Below are positions 12,430-23,504 of a stretch of 64,000 nucleotides of DNA, piece by piece. Numbering within the stretch: the stretch's first letter is position 1; every line of letters starts with the position of its first letter. The position numbers and the translations under genes are program-made. A model generated the notes under the pieces. The model did not search any database. It had not been told where the DNA came from and saw only the letters and a list, made by a program, of their open reading frames with translations. Source of the DNA: Trichaptum fuscoviolaceum (Eukaryota; Basidiomycota; Agaricomycetes; Hymenochaetales; Trichaptaceae); assembly GCA_910574455.1 (NCBI GenBank), contig CAJSYZ010000012.1, positions 179,317-243,316 of the forward strand, given 5' to 3'.

Positions 12430-15400
12430 AGAGCCTTTGCGCGTGCGATACCGAGGGCGTACTAGGGCGTACTATTTTGGTGCAAGAACTATTTGAAGCG
12501 GAGACCTAAGTCGCGCCCCCTTTCCACTTCAGCTTCAGTTCTCCCATCGCCATTCGGTGGTATTCGACACGCGAGCCTGTTCTCACTGCACATCAGGGCG
12601 AACCGTGCAGAAGATCAAGAAGTATTTTAAAACGCTCTTGGCGAGGGGAACACAAGCTGACGTAGGAAGACCCAACTTCGATCGTAATAAACACTTCGAG
12701 AAAAGACCAGTCAGTATAAGCACTCACTCAGAAGCTCCAATACATATCTTACTATTTTTTCTCCAAATACTAGTATCATGTACTCTCAAAAGTTGTGATT
12801 TGAAATAAAGACAACGGACGTTCCAGATATACAACAGAAGAACGGAGGTCAGCTGCGTGACCGTCTTGTACCAGATCCAGTTCCATCCTCGCACTGTCTT
12901 GACCTGTCAGCGCTGAAACCACAGTATTTCGCGCCGTGAGTCGTGAGTTGTGAAACGTGAGTGTGGACTAGGTATCCACAGTTTGCTCTGCCAGTGACCG
13001 CCAAGACTCATGCGGGATCATACTGTAGTAGGCACTGGGCAGATCCTGTACACTGCAGAAGCACCATACCAAAGGTCCGGAGCGCGTGTCACGGTTTCAT
13101 GCGATAGATCATAGCTGGAATATCGCACTCGCTCGATCATGAATCATGAATCATGATGGGCTGATGAGCTGATCTGCATGTACGTGACCCAGTGTCCGGT
13201 GTCCGGTGTCAGACCATGGTGCTTCTCAATGGCAATTCTGTCCCCACAGAGATCCGGCATCAATGACTGAATCCTGCGTCCCGACGGATCACGCAAATAA
13301 TGGACAGAAACAAGGCACCGTGCCGTGACGCGAGCTCACATCAGTGATCGCTCGCAGAAAACGCCCCTGGCGCGTGCAGCTGCCAGTGATCTATAGCAAA
13401 AAACCAATCGACCGGTCCTGACTCCTCAAGCAAATCAGTCTTCCACCGTGGTCCGTGACCCACTCACACCTCGAGTAGCCAGTGCGGAGCTTGTCTTTTG
13501 CTCTGCGTGTGGTGGTGTGTGAAGCGAGTGTAGAGAAGAGAGAGGGAGGAGTTGCAAGACGTGCGTTGGCAGTAAGAGGGATGTGCACAGTGCGCGATAC
13601 AAGACAACACACCCTTGTTAACGCCGGGCCACACCCAATGGCTAGTCGAGTCGTCCGACAGTTAACACTTCCTTAAATGTTCCGTAATCTGTAATCTGTA
13701 ATCCGCAAGAACCCTCCCCACTAAGCCCGCAAGGCCGCGCAGAGAACGCTTTGAACTATCATATGGCGGGAAGGGGTTGACCTCGCCGAGCTCCCACTAG
13801 TGAGGGTACCGATCGGCTACTCATACATAGTTAAAGTCCGTTTGCGTTTGCGTTTCAGTCGTGTATTCGGATTTGGATTCATCGGATGCGTGGGTGAGGA
13901 GGAAGTAGGGCTCCGGACCATACCGTATACGCACACGGTTGTATACGGTTGTACGGGCTATACGGGTATTCTCAACATGTATTGAACGTTCTTAGAGATA
14001 CAATATCATACCTACTTCCTCCTGAAGCTTCAAATACGGCCCCAAAGTTGCCGTTCTGTGCGAGGCTCTTACAAAGTTAGAGCACTGGCGCTGGGGAACA
14101 TCGAGACTTCTCTGGCGCAAGCACCAGAGGAGTCTTGCATCCAACAATCCCGCAAGCTGCTGTTTGTTGTTGACAAGCTCCCGCGGACGATGTGTCCGAG
14201 CAAGAAAAGGAGCTTGCAAGGTTTGTGGGAGAAGTCGTCCTGGAGCTCGTTGAAAAGGCCCTTGCCCTAGAGCAACTTGGGCTACTAAGCGCAACAAGTC
14301 AAGCTTACCGATGAAGATTGTGCGGGACAATTTACTTACCCCATCTTATCGCCCTAATGAAGATTCCACACTTTATGCGTCAATCCAATAGCAGGCGCAA
14401 CCACATTTCGGGTGGCACGATGTTTGCCTCGTCCGATACATGTAGCAATCTGTTACTGATTCATTTGTCGGAAGTGTTGATTCGCGACATTCTTCAGCAG
14501 ACTCCCCGGTCGCCACGAGCACGACGGATGTGTATTCAATTAGCACATCGTCCTATGCAAGAAACCAGTATCAGAAAGCGTGATAGTGCCTCAGAATGTC
14601 AGCAAACGCAACCGCTTACCGGTAACTTCATAAAATCTTGAGGTTTTGCTGCGTCGACGGTAGAGACGCGTAGCTTTTGGGAGGTAGGAGAGTATATCGT
14701 ATGTATGAGAGGTAAGTAGCAAGGGGAGAAATGGTTGCGTGGAGTTAGCCAGCTGCGGTCTGCCTGAGAGGATGGAAGGTCAAGAGAGATGAGTTTCATT
14801 AGGGTCGTTCCGAGTCCGCGCCCGTCATGGTGCCCGTATTTGTCTGTGTTTGGTCACCACGGCCTCGGGCGACGCTCCGTTCTTCCAGCGATGCGATAAC
14901 ATGTCCTCCTCATTCTCTTGCCAATCTCATGCACGCTTCGTCGGTCCCAACCGCGAAGCTGATATCTTTATTGTCACAGATCACAGAACCAGCAATTTGT
15001 CATGGTTTATTCTATCACTATCTACACACCGACACATCGTCTCATCGAGTCATCGACACATCGACACACTGCTCATTGCTCGCCCGAGTCCCGATCCAGG
15101 TCTATGAGTGCGCAAACACGCATCCAACACGGACGTTCACTGAGTAACTGCACACCCAGTGCTCGCTGGTGCTGAAATTTGTTAATACCATTGAGTCTTT
15201 CGTTGTTGCAATTGCTTATACGTACTTCGACGCGCTTCGCCACGCCGCACAAAGAACGCGCACTTGCGCAGTCTATATAATTCCCATTTCCCAGCCTCAA
15301 TCAGCGACGACACAACTCTCTTTTCGTCTTCCCCACACGGCGGCGCTCCGCAACGCTCTGCGCTATAGGTTAAACGACAAAAGTAGCGTGCTAGCCTTGT

Positions 15401-16740
15401 CGATCGAACGTAGCATCCCGCAGTCCAGCAGTTTCCAATCCCGCCGATTTTCGCAAATGAGAGAGGCCAGTGGCATTCCGTCTGAAACTTGCATTTGTAT
15501 TTGTACTTGATCATCATCGGTTTGTTCCAGTGGTTCTTTTCGTCCTTGCTTCAGCACGGTATTTAATCTCTAAGTCCTTTGTCCTCTGAAAGAAAAACAC
15601 CCTTGCCACGGCGCTAGCAATGGCGGCGGTTGGCAATGACGAGTTGACGGTAGTCTTGTTCTGTCCTCTTTTCGTCTCCCAGCTATTCATCTCATCGAAC
15701 GATAACTGAGGACTCACGCGACAACGCGCGATCTACTCTAACGTTTTGATTTTGCAACTTTGGATTTTTTCTTGAAAGAAGTTATTCATGAATACCTCCT
15801 TCGTCCAAAGCATTACTCACATCATGATTATAGTCAACCAACCTTGAAGAACATTCCAATATGGGTTGGTGGAGGTCCGAAATGAATTGATTCCTCGAAG
15901 AAGGCTTTTCGATCAAGTTTGTCCCGAATTCCTGGATTCACGGTCCTTAAACCTTGAACGGAATGCACTGGCACAATATCGTATGTTTGATCTGAATCTG
16001 TTATTCCTCCTCGAGAACCACTGCTAAGAACAAATTTTCTCGAAGAGGACATGGACAATGTGAGGCAACAAATACGAGAACTCTCAACATGCTTCAACCC
16101 CTTTCGCGATAGCCTGTGCTGGATGCGCTGGATAAAGGTGATGTGGGTGCTATTGGCTGGAACTCGGTCAATGTGCCATGACCTCTGGTATGGTAGTCAG
16201 TGCATCTGAAAGTCATAAATATAAAACGGAACTCGGTTGGAGTACCAATGTAGATTAGAGAAGCTGTATAATGTTGTAAATCTGCAATTGACGCGCGAGA
16301 TGAGAGCTGGCCCGGGGTCCATGACTCCGTGATGCCAGTGGTACATGTGCGGAGAATGCCGGAGTCGCCGTGGGCAGGAGTTACCATCTTAAGCTACTAC
16401 TAGTAGTCGAACATCATAGCCAACACTCTGCTGGAGACGATTCACCATCGACTCTGACTCTGACGCGTGCCAGTGCGTCGCCCTCTCTTCTATGTCAATC
16501 CAAGCAGAATTCGGACAACAGATGTCCCTAAACTTGCGAACAAATGTTTCATATAGCCTATCGCAGGCAACTTGGGTAACTTATTCGCCGCAAAGACTTT
16601 TCTCTTTTGATATCTGGAAAGACTTGGAAGAATTCAGTTGACAATCAGTTGACATTCTCGCTCACTCTGGAGATGCTCGAAGTGTTGCCCGCATGCTCTT
16701 GACATTGTTGATTGAGCTTGCGCGTCTGAGAAGCTGGTCT
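12430..16740. other. intergenic stretch without a recognised gene
   Basis: Open frames are short, on both strands, and resemble nothing I know. A TGTATACGGTTGTACGGG-type stretch at 13920-13970 recalls the repeats inside the hAT MITE at 56979-57503 and may be a remnant. I see no RNA gene. The last few hundred bases (16741-17011) probably hold the 5' exon of the next gene. Confidence 0.5.
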
Positions 16741-17011
16741 TTATGGTATTAAAGGTGCGTGCGTCGACAAGGTCATGGCCGGACGTCCTCATTTTCCTCG
16801 CTAGCTGTCGCCATTTCCCTGCTAGGACAATACAAAACACCAAGAAACCAGAAGAGATGCCTCGGCCAGAGACTCTATTCCTTCTGCGCTATCTTCTTCG
16901 GACGGCTGGGATGTATGTACATGTCATCGATGTCTTTCCATCGTCACTCACAGCAATCCTAACCTTACCACGCAGGTCGCAGACGAGGGCATCAATAAAG
17001 CTCTTGACAAC

Positions 17012-19002
17012 ATGGAACGCTTTGCATCCGAATCCATTATTCCAAAAATTCATCGCGAACCACATTTTGACCTTGTCTGTGCATTTGTCGGGGAGGAAAT
17101 TCCACAAGAAGCTGTAGCCCGTAGGTCGGCTGCCCTCTACGCTTCCTACTGCTTTACCATCTTTCGAAACCTGAGGAGCTCTTGTGATAACGAGGAGTTC
17201 GTTCCATATGCGCACCGATTTGCACGAATGTGGTCATATGCTTTCGCGTGGGCGAGATATCTTCTCTGGACCATCGACCGCTTCAGCATCCGTGGTAAGG
17301 ACAAGAAATTATGCATCCAACTCGCCCGCGGCATATCCCACTTTCTGTCTACCTCAAGTCTTCTCAACGAGACGGTGGAGCGCTTGCGTGAAGAGAGCGT
17401 GCTGAACTTCATTGCGGACTTCTGGGCGATGGAATCCAATGTCCCGGAGATAATGGACGAGAAAGCTGATGCCCTCAACTCGTGTGCTTCCTGTGTCATT
17501 CGCACAGTCGAACTGGATATGTTGTTAGACAGGATACAAATGACGATTGGGACCGCAGAGAAGGTCGCACTACGCTCCATAGCAAACGCGCGGCTGTCAA
17601 TGTGGAGTATACCGCCCGGAGAGGCACCTGAGATCACCGGTCACTACGATGTGCTGTTTATGATGATCTTAAAGCAGCCGAACCACTCTATCAGCAAAGC
17701 TATCCTGGACGCGGGCGTTGTTCCTTTCTTATTCGAATCCTTGTCTCCAACGATTAACGGGACAAACCCGACCGACCTATCCTTCCATCACTGCAGTTGG
17801 ATCGCACTTTGCGCAATAACACTGCTCGGTATCTACCGCACTTCAAAAGATGGAGTGTCCTGGATGCGCCAAGGCTTTGAACACGACCAGGTTGGAGTGC
17901 TTTTCATGATGGGTAAACTTTTCGATCGTTTGGACCCATACGAGCAAAACTTTGTCTTGGACGCATTCTCCGAGATCATCCTTCCTAGCATGCATCTAGT
18001 CGATATAGCGTTACCCACGCTTCGAGGAATGAAAAGGTTCTTCGAGAATCGGAGCCAGATCGGAAATTTTCCGGCTAGATTCACACCCCTGTGGGCCGAG
18101 TTCGAGACATGTCTACTAGAGCACGCTATCCTCAGGCATACGCACAAGTTGGGATACTGGGATGTATATTGTGATAATGTGCGTCCTAATACCATTTCGC
18201 AACATATCGCGCTCACCTTCTCTCTCCTCAGGTCCTCTGCCACACGAAGATGTCGTTAGGTGCGCTCCGTCGATGTGCAGGATGCCAACTCGCAATGTAC
18301 TGCTCGCGACGCTGCCAAAGGTCCGCGTGGATCTCCGGTCACAGAACGGAATGCGGAGAGATCTCCAGACATGAGCGTACGTACATAAATCTACGAAATA
18401 ATCAATAAACATTATTGAGAAACCGTTCCTTAGACGCGCATGCTGCGATCTCAACAAACGATAAAAGCTACCTCCTTCACTGGGTTATCACTCACCTATC
18501 TCCCCTTGTCCCAGCTCTTCGCCGAATTGCTCACGTACAATTCCGTCAAACTCCTTTCGTGAAGGTCGGCATCTACGTGGACCTATGTCGTTGGCCGGCG
18601 ACAGTGCTTATGCATCGACTCCAGCAGGGTCTTAATATGGATGAGAGTCACGATATGCAGACACCGCACGCGATGTACTTCAGGGATCTGGCCATGAAAA
18701 GAGTCGACCAAGGAAACAGCAGCGCAACAATGCTGACGATCCGGTGCAAGAACAAGCGTGGCATAGGCCTGCACTATGCCATTGTGGATTTGGAGAAGGA
18801 CCCCTCTGAGATTCAGCGAAGGAACGGCGACTCGGCTAGAATGCGCTGCCGAGATCGTAACGGAAATCCTATCGTCGCGATGAGGGATAACGTCGATCTG
18901 CTCATTGAACAGTTAAAGAGGTCTGCGATTCGTGAAGAAAGGAATATATGGTCGCCTGGCTTTCTGTGGACTCACATTCGGGCTGCATTGAACATTGATT
19001 AA
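17012..19002 (+). CDS. MYND zinc-finger family protein 1
   Basis: Model: join(17012..18178,18232..18376,18434..19002), 626 aa from the ATG at 17012. A short upstream exon is likely, because an acceptor (CCACGCAG) lies just before and the paralogues have a few more residues. Exon 1 (about 390 aa) is a helical, ARM-like region of unknown function ending in YCDN. The 145-nt middle exon encodes a MYND zinc finger with pattern C-x4-C-x9-C-x2-C-x4-YC-x3-C-x5-W-x2-H-x3-C (CAGC, MYCSRRC, HRTEC). The last exon holds a family C-terminal module with SYLLHW and ATMLTIR. MYND fingers usually bind proline-rich partner peptides. No SET domain is seen, so methyltransferase activity is not suggested. Confidence 0.82.
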
Positions 19003-19221
19003 TTATCCGTCTAATTTCTGCACAACACGCATGTATGTACTTCAAATAATCTTGATACAAAACGAAAGATGTCCTCATTTGCATGTAAAATGTTTAAGAG
19101 AAAAACAAATATAAAATAGTGCGAAAACACTGGACACCCTGAAGAGCATTTGCTGATATTTTGAAAATAAAAACATCTTCCGATGAATTGTGAGGTAATG
19201 GAGCCGAATCTAGGCTTATTT
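19003..19221. other. 3' flank of MYND 1
   Basis: AT-rich sequence between the stop codon and the hAT-like element. Nothing else is seen. Confidence 0.5.
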
Positions 19222-19566
19222 CCGGCACCACAAATTTGCCGCTACCATTTGCCGCACCAGGTAGCGGCTGGTAGCAGCTGGTAGCAGCTGGTAGTGCTAC
19301 GAGGGCCGCATCTGATAAGTGGTGCGGTGCGGGGTGTCATAAGTGTTCCGGGTCCAGCAACGGCAACTTGAAGAGTGTGCCGTCTGACTGCCAGTGGGTG
19401 ATCTTGTAACTTATTATGTAAATCTGTATTGCGTGCAAGAAGGCTTTGGCGGATTCAAGTGCATCGAGTTCTATGTCAATAAATTCACAAAGACTTTTCA
19501 TCGTCTCCCTTCACCTCCTGCCAGTGTACATGTACCACTTTGTTTTATAGTTATATATCTTGATAC

Positions 19567-22023
19567 TGTTACGACCTGGGGGGAACCTGGGGGCCGGGGC
19601 GCGTTAGCGGCTTCCGGGGCAAGGCCTGGGAGAGCGCGCGGCAGCGGAGAAGGCGAAGGGGAACCGTTAAGGACGCTACAACGCCAACGGAGTCGCGCGG
19701 GGAGCGGGGCTACGGGGGCGAGACGCAAGGGGGCTCAAGGCGAGGACGGGACGGAGTCAGAGTCGAGGCGGGGAAGGCAGAGTCGAGGCGCGGGGAGACA
19801 GAGTCGAGACGCGGGGAAATGCCAAGCGGGATTCGGGCGGGAATCTGGATTCGTGCGGGAATCTGGATTCGGGCAGGGATCGCAGAGCGGGAATCGTTCG
19901 GGGCTTTGGCGGGAATTGCAGAGCGGGATTCTGGCGGGAATCTCAGAGCGGGATTCTGGGCAGGACTCAGAGCGGGATTCGCAGAGCGGGATCCGGGACA
20001 AGACAGAGACAAGAGAGCCAGAGAGCAGGCGTGCTCAGGACAGGAGCAGAGAGCTCAGGATAACCGGGATCTCGAGGCAACACTTCTGTTATCAGGAGGA
20101 GGTTCCCTAAGGAAGCACTCGACAAGAGGACAAAAGTGAGTGCTCCTTACGGTGGCGACAGGTATTTATCTACTGGGCAGAATCTACAGGGAACGGGCAT
20201 GCACAAACGCGCAACTAACTAGTTACACAATCTTGCTGGCGAAGGCCGCGCATACAGTGACGTGAATCCGGGATTCGGGATTCGGTGCGGGAACATCTGG
20301 GCAAGATCTAAGGGAACGAGCGTGAAGCATGGTCAAGTGGAACAAAGAGAACTAAAGGAATGTAATTGTGCGCGAGGTATCAAGCTGGCGCACAGGCAGC
20401 GGGGTAACGAGCGTGGGGGGCGGATGTAATGCATACATCGTCTCGGGATAAGTTGCAGGCAACTTCTGGCGTGGATCAGGGTCGCGAGGGATCGACAGGG
20501 ACCAACTTCGAAGAAGCCGGTGCTTCGATGTCGTAACGAAGCCTAATCGCGAGGCGCGCGCGGGGCAGGGCGACTAAGGACGAGGTTCGAGTCCTTGCGG
20601 ACAATGAGATCAATCCCGCACACGGGGTGGCGGGAATCTGGTCTACGGGCCAGGACAGGACGCTACTAACGAGACTAGTTGGCTGGCACGTGCGTGGCCA
20701 GGCCAATCACCTGGGGCTATCTCAAGACGAGGTTAGCATCGAGGAGCGGGGAAGCTAAGGGGTTTCCCTTGGACAACGGGAAACTCGCGCGATTCGCGAC
20801 GGGATCATGCAGGGAATCTGGTTCGGGTTTCGACCGGGAATCGAGTTCGGGTTTTGACTGGGAATCGAGTTCGGGTTTCGACCGGGAATCGAGTTCGGGT
20901 TTTGACTGGGAATCGAGTTCGGGTTTCGACCGGGAATCGTAGCGGGAATCTTTCGGGAATCAGAGCGGGAACTTAGCTGGGGTTGCGATGGGAATCGCGG
21001 CGGGATCGAAGGCGGGAATCCTGCGGGGGATTTGCACAGGGATTCGAGACGGGACGCGAGGCGGGAAACGAGCGGGATTTCGACTGGGATCGTGCGGGGG
21101 AAAGGAGCGGGATTCCAACCGGGAAGCGAGCGGGGTTTCTACCGGGAATGAGCGGGGGAGTCTGGCGGGACTCTAGTCTGGAAACGAGCGGGGGGAGTTT
21201 GGCGGGACTCCAACCTGGACGAGTGGGGGAGTCTTGACGGGACTCCAACCGGGAACGAGCGTGGGTTGCGGGATTTGTCAGAGAGGACGCTTGACAGCGT
21301 TCGCGGCGAGGCGGGATTCCTGGCGGGGCAGGCTGTGGACGAACAAGGGCAGGTCGAGAGGCACAGGATGTCGAAGGGGTTAGCTAGGGCACCGTGGCAG
21401 GATGAGCGCAGGGCAGGGTTCGTGACCGGGCAGGATTGCGGGACAGCAATCCTTGACCGCTGTCGTGTTGGCTTACTCAAGGCCAGACAGAGGTCGGCTT
21501 GGACGCAGTGGATCAATCTCCTAACTGCACTTCATGACTGTGGACGCGAGGCCGGGATCTGGTATCCGGGCATAGTCGAGAACCTACAAGGTCTGGGATA
21601 GCTATGGCTATGGCTATGGCTGTGGCAGGCTATGGCTATGGCTGTGGCTATGGTGAGTGACTTCGGGACTATGGCGAGGTACGGGGTTCGCTGGGGCGGG
21701 GAACAGAGCATGACGGGAGCGGGGAGCGAGCGGGGGATCATCCTAGAGTCGGGGGAACGACGAGGCGGGCTAGGGATGGATCGAGACGCGGGGACGAGGC
21801 GGGGGACTGACGAGGAGACGTGGGCGAGGACAAGCAGGGGCGAGGAGGTCGTAGCGGGGCGGAACTCTTAGCAGGAGAATGCATGGCGAAGCAGAGGTTC
21901 TTCTGGGATCAGAGAGCGGGGGATCCTTTCGGGGATCTTGCCAAGGTCGTGATTCGGGTTTCAGCATACCGGGTTCTGTTCGGGATTGCCTTAGACATGT
22001 TGGGGTCCTGGGGGATCCCGACA
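19567..22023 (-). repeat. 3' LTR of the retrotransposon
   Basis: GC-rich, 2457 bp. It is built largely from GGGAATC/GGGATTC-type repeats, including tandem units around 20816-20945 and a TATGGC run at 21600-21655. ORFs in it come from these repeats and are not taken as genes. Confidence 0.93.
20816..20945. repeat. minisatellite inside the LTR
   Basis: About four tandem units alternate GACCGGGAATCGAGTTCGGG with a GACTGGGAATC version. The same array is at 24772-24901 in the other LTR. Confidence 0.8.
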
Positions 22024-22042
22024 TTACCCCCCTCCAAAGGTG
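22024..22042 (-). other. polypurine tract
   Basis: On the minus strand TTTGGAGGGGGGTAA lies immediately before the TG of the 3' LTR, where plus-strand DNA synthesis of an LTR element starts. It fixes the element's orientation as minus. Confidence 0.8.
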
Positions 22043-22215
22043 CTACTCCGGAGCACCAAAGGATTAGAGTAGTCTTTAGCTTTTCCGTACTAATTATCCA
22101 ATACTTAATAACCATAATCATAACCAAGGCGCAGAGTCTTTCGGGATTTCCGTCGAGAAACCATTATTACCAACGCGGGACTAAACATAATCCGAAAAAA
22201 AATTTGCGGGGGAAT

Positions 22216-23400
22216 CTACCGGGTTTTGACCAAAATTCGCGCCAAAGGGCGGCTTTGCTTTCGTCGAGGCGTGCCTTTCCCACCAAGCTGGGGAGAGGCA
22301 GTCAGTTTGCCTAGGCGGTCGGGTTTCGCAAGGACCAGGGGCGGGGACGAAGCGGGGGTCGAGGGCGAGACTTCAGGCAGGGTGGCCTCAGGGGGCCCTT
22401 CCGGGATCGACTGGGACTGGGCTGGACGGGATTTTCGGTGCAGGAAATCTACCAAAGTTCGGGACGCGTTTGCTTGTGCTTGTGCAGCACCAAACAGTCG
22501 TTCGGGAACAACGGGGTCGAGCGGGGTCGGGATCGAAGCGGGAACTGGTTCAGGGACCGGGGAAACAGGTGCGGGAACTGGAGGCACGGCGGGAGAAGCT
22601 GGGGTCGAAGCGTCTGGAGCGGGGGACGTGACAGTCGGGACCGGGGCGGCAGTAGACGTTGACGGGATCGTTTGCAGGTCAGAGATGCATACTTGTATCA
22701 AACCCTGTAGGAGGCTTTCAACTTCGTGACGCAGGAACTGGCTGAACGCGGGATCCGTGTCTTGGACTATCCGGGTGCAGTGGGGCACCATTCGGGTCAG
22801 GACTTGGGCAACGCGGCTCAACATGGCGGGAGACGGTTCTGAGGCAGCGGGGGCGCGGGTTTCCGGGGCAGAATCCGAGGACGTAGCTTGGACACCTATC
22901 GTCGCAAACTGGCGTTTCGGGCTAGACTTCCGGGGTGCGACCTTTGCGGGAGGAGCGGCTTTTTTCACGGGAGGCCTTTCAGCACAATCGCGAATTAAGT
23001 GGCCCTTTGTTCCACAGTAGAAGCAGAGCCCCAGTTTTCGCCTTTCATGCCTATCAGCAGCAGAAAGGGTGCGCTTGGTCGAGGACGGGATTCGGGGAAC
23101 CGTAGGACGGGGCATCGTGGCACGGGGCGGGGCAGTCGGACATGCGGGAACCAAATGTTCGTTAGAACCGCAGTAGAAACAGAGGCGCAGTTTACGGCGC
23201 AGTTCACGAGTTTCTGGAGACGATGTCTGGGACGCAGGGCGAGAGCGGGGACGAGGTGCTACCGAGGCTGGGGAAGTTGACCGGGACGTGACTGGCGAGG
23301 CAGGGACAGAGACAAGCCGGGGGAGCTGGACAGCAGGTGACTGTGGCCGGGAATTGCTCGAGGAAGACGAGCGCGAAGAGCGGGAGTCTGACGCGGACAT
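22216..23400 (-). CDS. gag-like protein with two CCHC zinc knuckles
   Basis: A 394-aa frame from the ATG at 23400; the frame is open further upstream, but that part lies in the leader. Residues 1-70 are Ser/Arg/Pro-rich. Two zinc knuckles of the retroviral type C-x2-C-x4-H-x4-C follow, at about 74-87 (CFYCGSNEHLVPAC) and 126-139 (CFYCGTKGHLIRDC). A short helical stretch (about 210-250) and a Pro/Ala/Val-rich tail complete it. The knuckles should bind RNA during particle assembly. They sit near the N-terminus, whereas gag proteins usually carry them at the C-terminal end, and no pol frame follows. It is the only coding capacity of this LTR element. Confidence 0.8.
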   Translation of the reverse strand: MSASDSRSSRSSSSSNSRPQSPAVQLPRLVSVPASPVTSRSTSPASVAPRPRSRPASQTSSPETRELRRKLRLCFYCGSNEHLVPACPTAPPRATMPRPTVPRIPSSTKRTLSAADRHERRKLGLCFYCGTKGHLIRDCAERPPVKKAAPPAKVAPRKSSPKRQFATIGVQATSSDSAPETRAPAASEPSPAMLSRVAQVLTRMVPHCTRIVQDTDPAFSQFLRHEVESLLQGLIQVCISDLQTIPSTSTAAPVPTVTSPAPDASTPASPAVPPVPAPVSPVPEPVPASIPTPLDPVVPERLFGAAQAQANASRTLVDFLHRKSRPAQSQSIPEGPPEATLPEVSPSTPASSPPLVLAKPDRLGKLTASPQLGGKGTPRRKQSRPLARILVKTR

Positions 23401-23504
23401 AGCTATGCGGGGATTTTTGTCGAAGTCCGAAAAAAAAAGAGTCGGGTAAAGAACGTAGATTGTTGCCAATCCTGGTTACGGTAAGCTTTAGACTTTTGTC
23501 CTAA

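Noticed and set aside
13992..14641. Overlapping 107-112 aa frames on both strands
   Set aside because: No homology recognised, no splice-supported extension, and overlapping in opposite directions.
20816..20945. Regularly spaced repeats that might recall a CRISPR array
   Set aside because: The units are contiguous tandem copies without unique spacers, in a eukaryotic LTR.
20673..21601. Several open frames on both strands inside the LTRs
   Set aside because: They are by-products of GC-rich GGGAATC-type repeats, and all three LTR copies change them freely.
22226..22729. Plus-strand frame in the retrotransposon interior
   Set aside because: Shadow of the gag-like frame, which has zinc knuckles and lies in the orientation set by the polypurine tract.
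23461..23504. Primer binding site after the 5' LTR
   Set aside because: The bases next to the LTR (TTAGGACAAAAG, minus strand) match no tRNA 3' end I can name; self-priming cannot be judged by eye.
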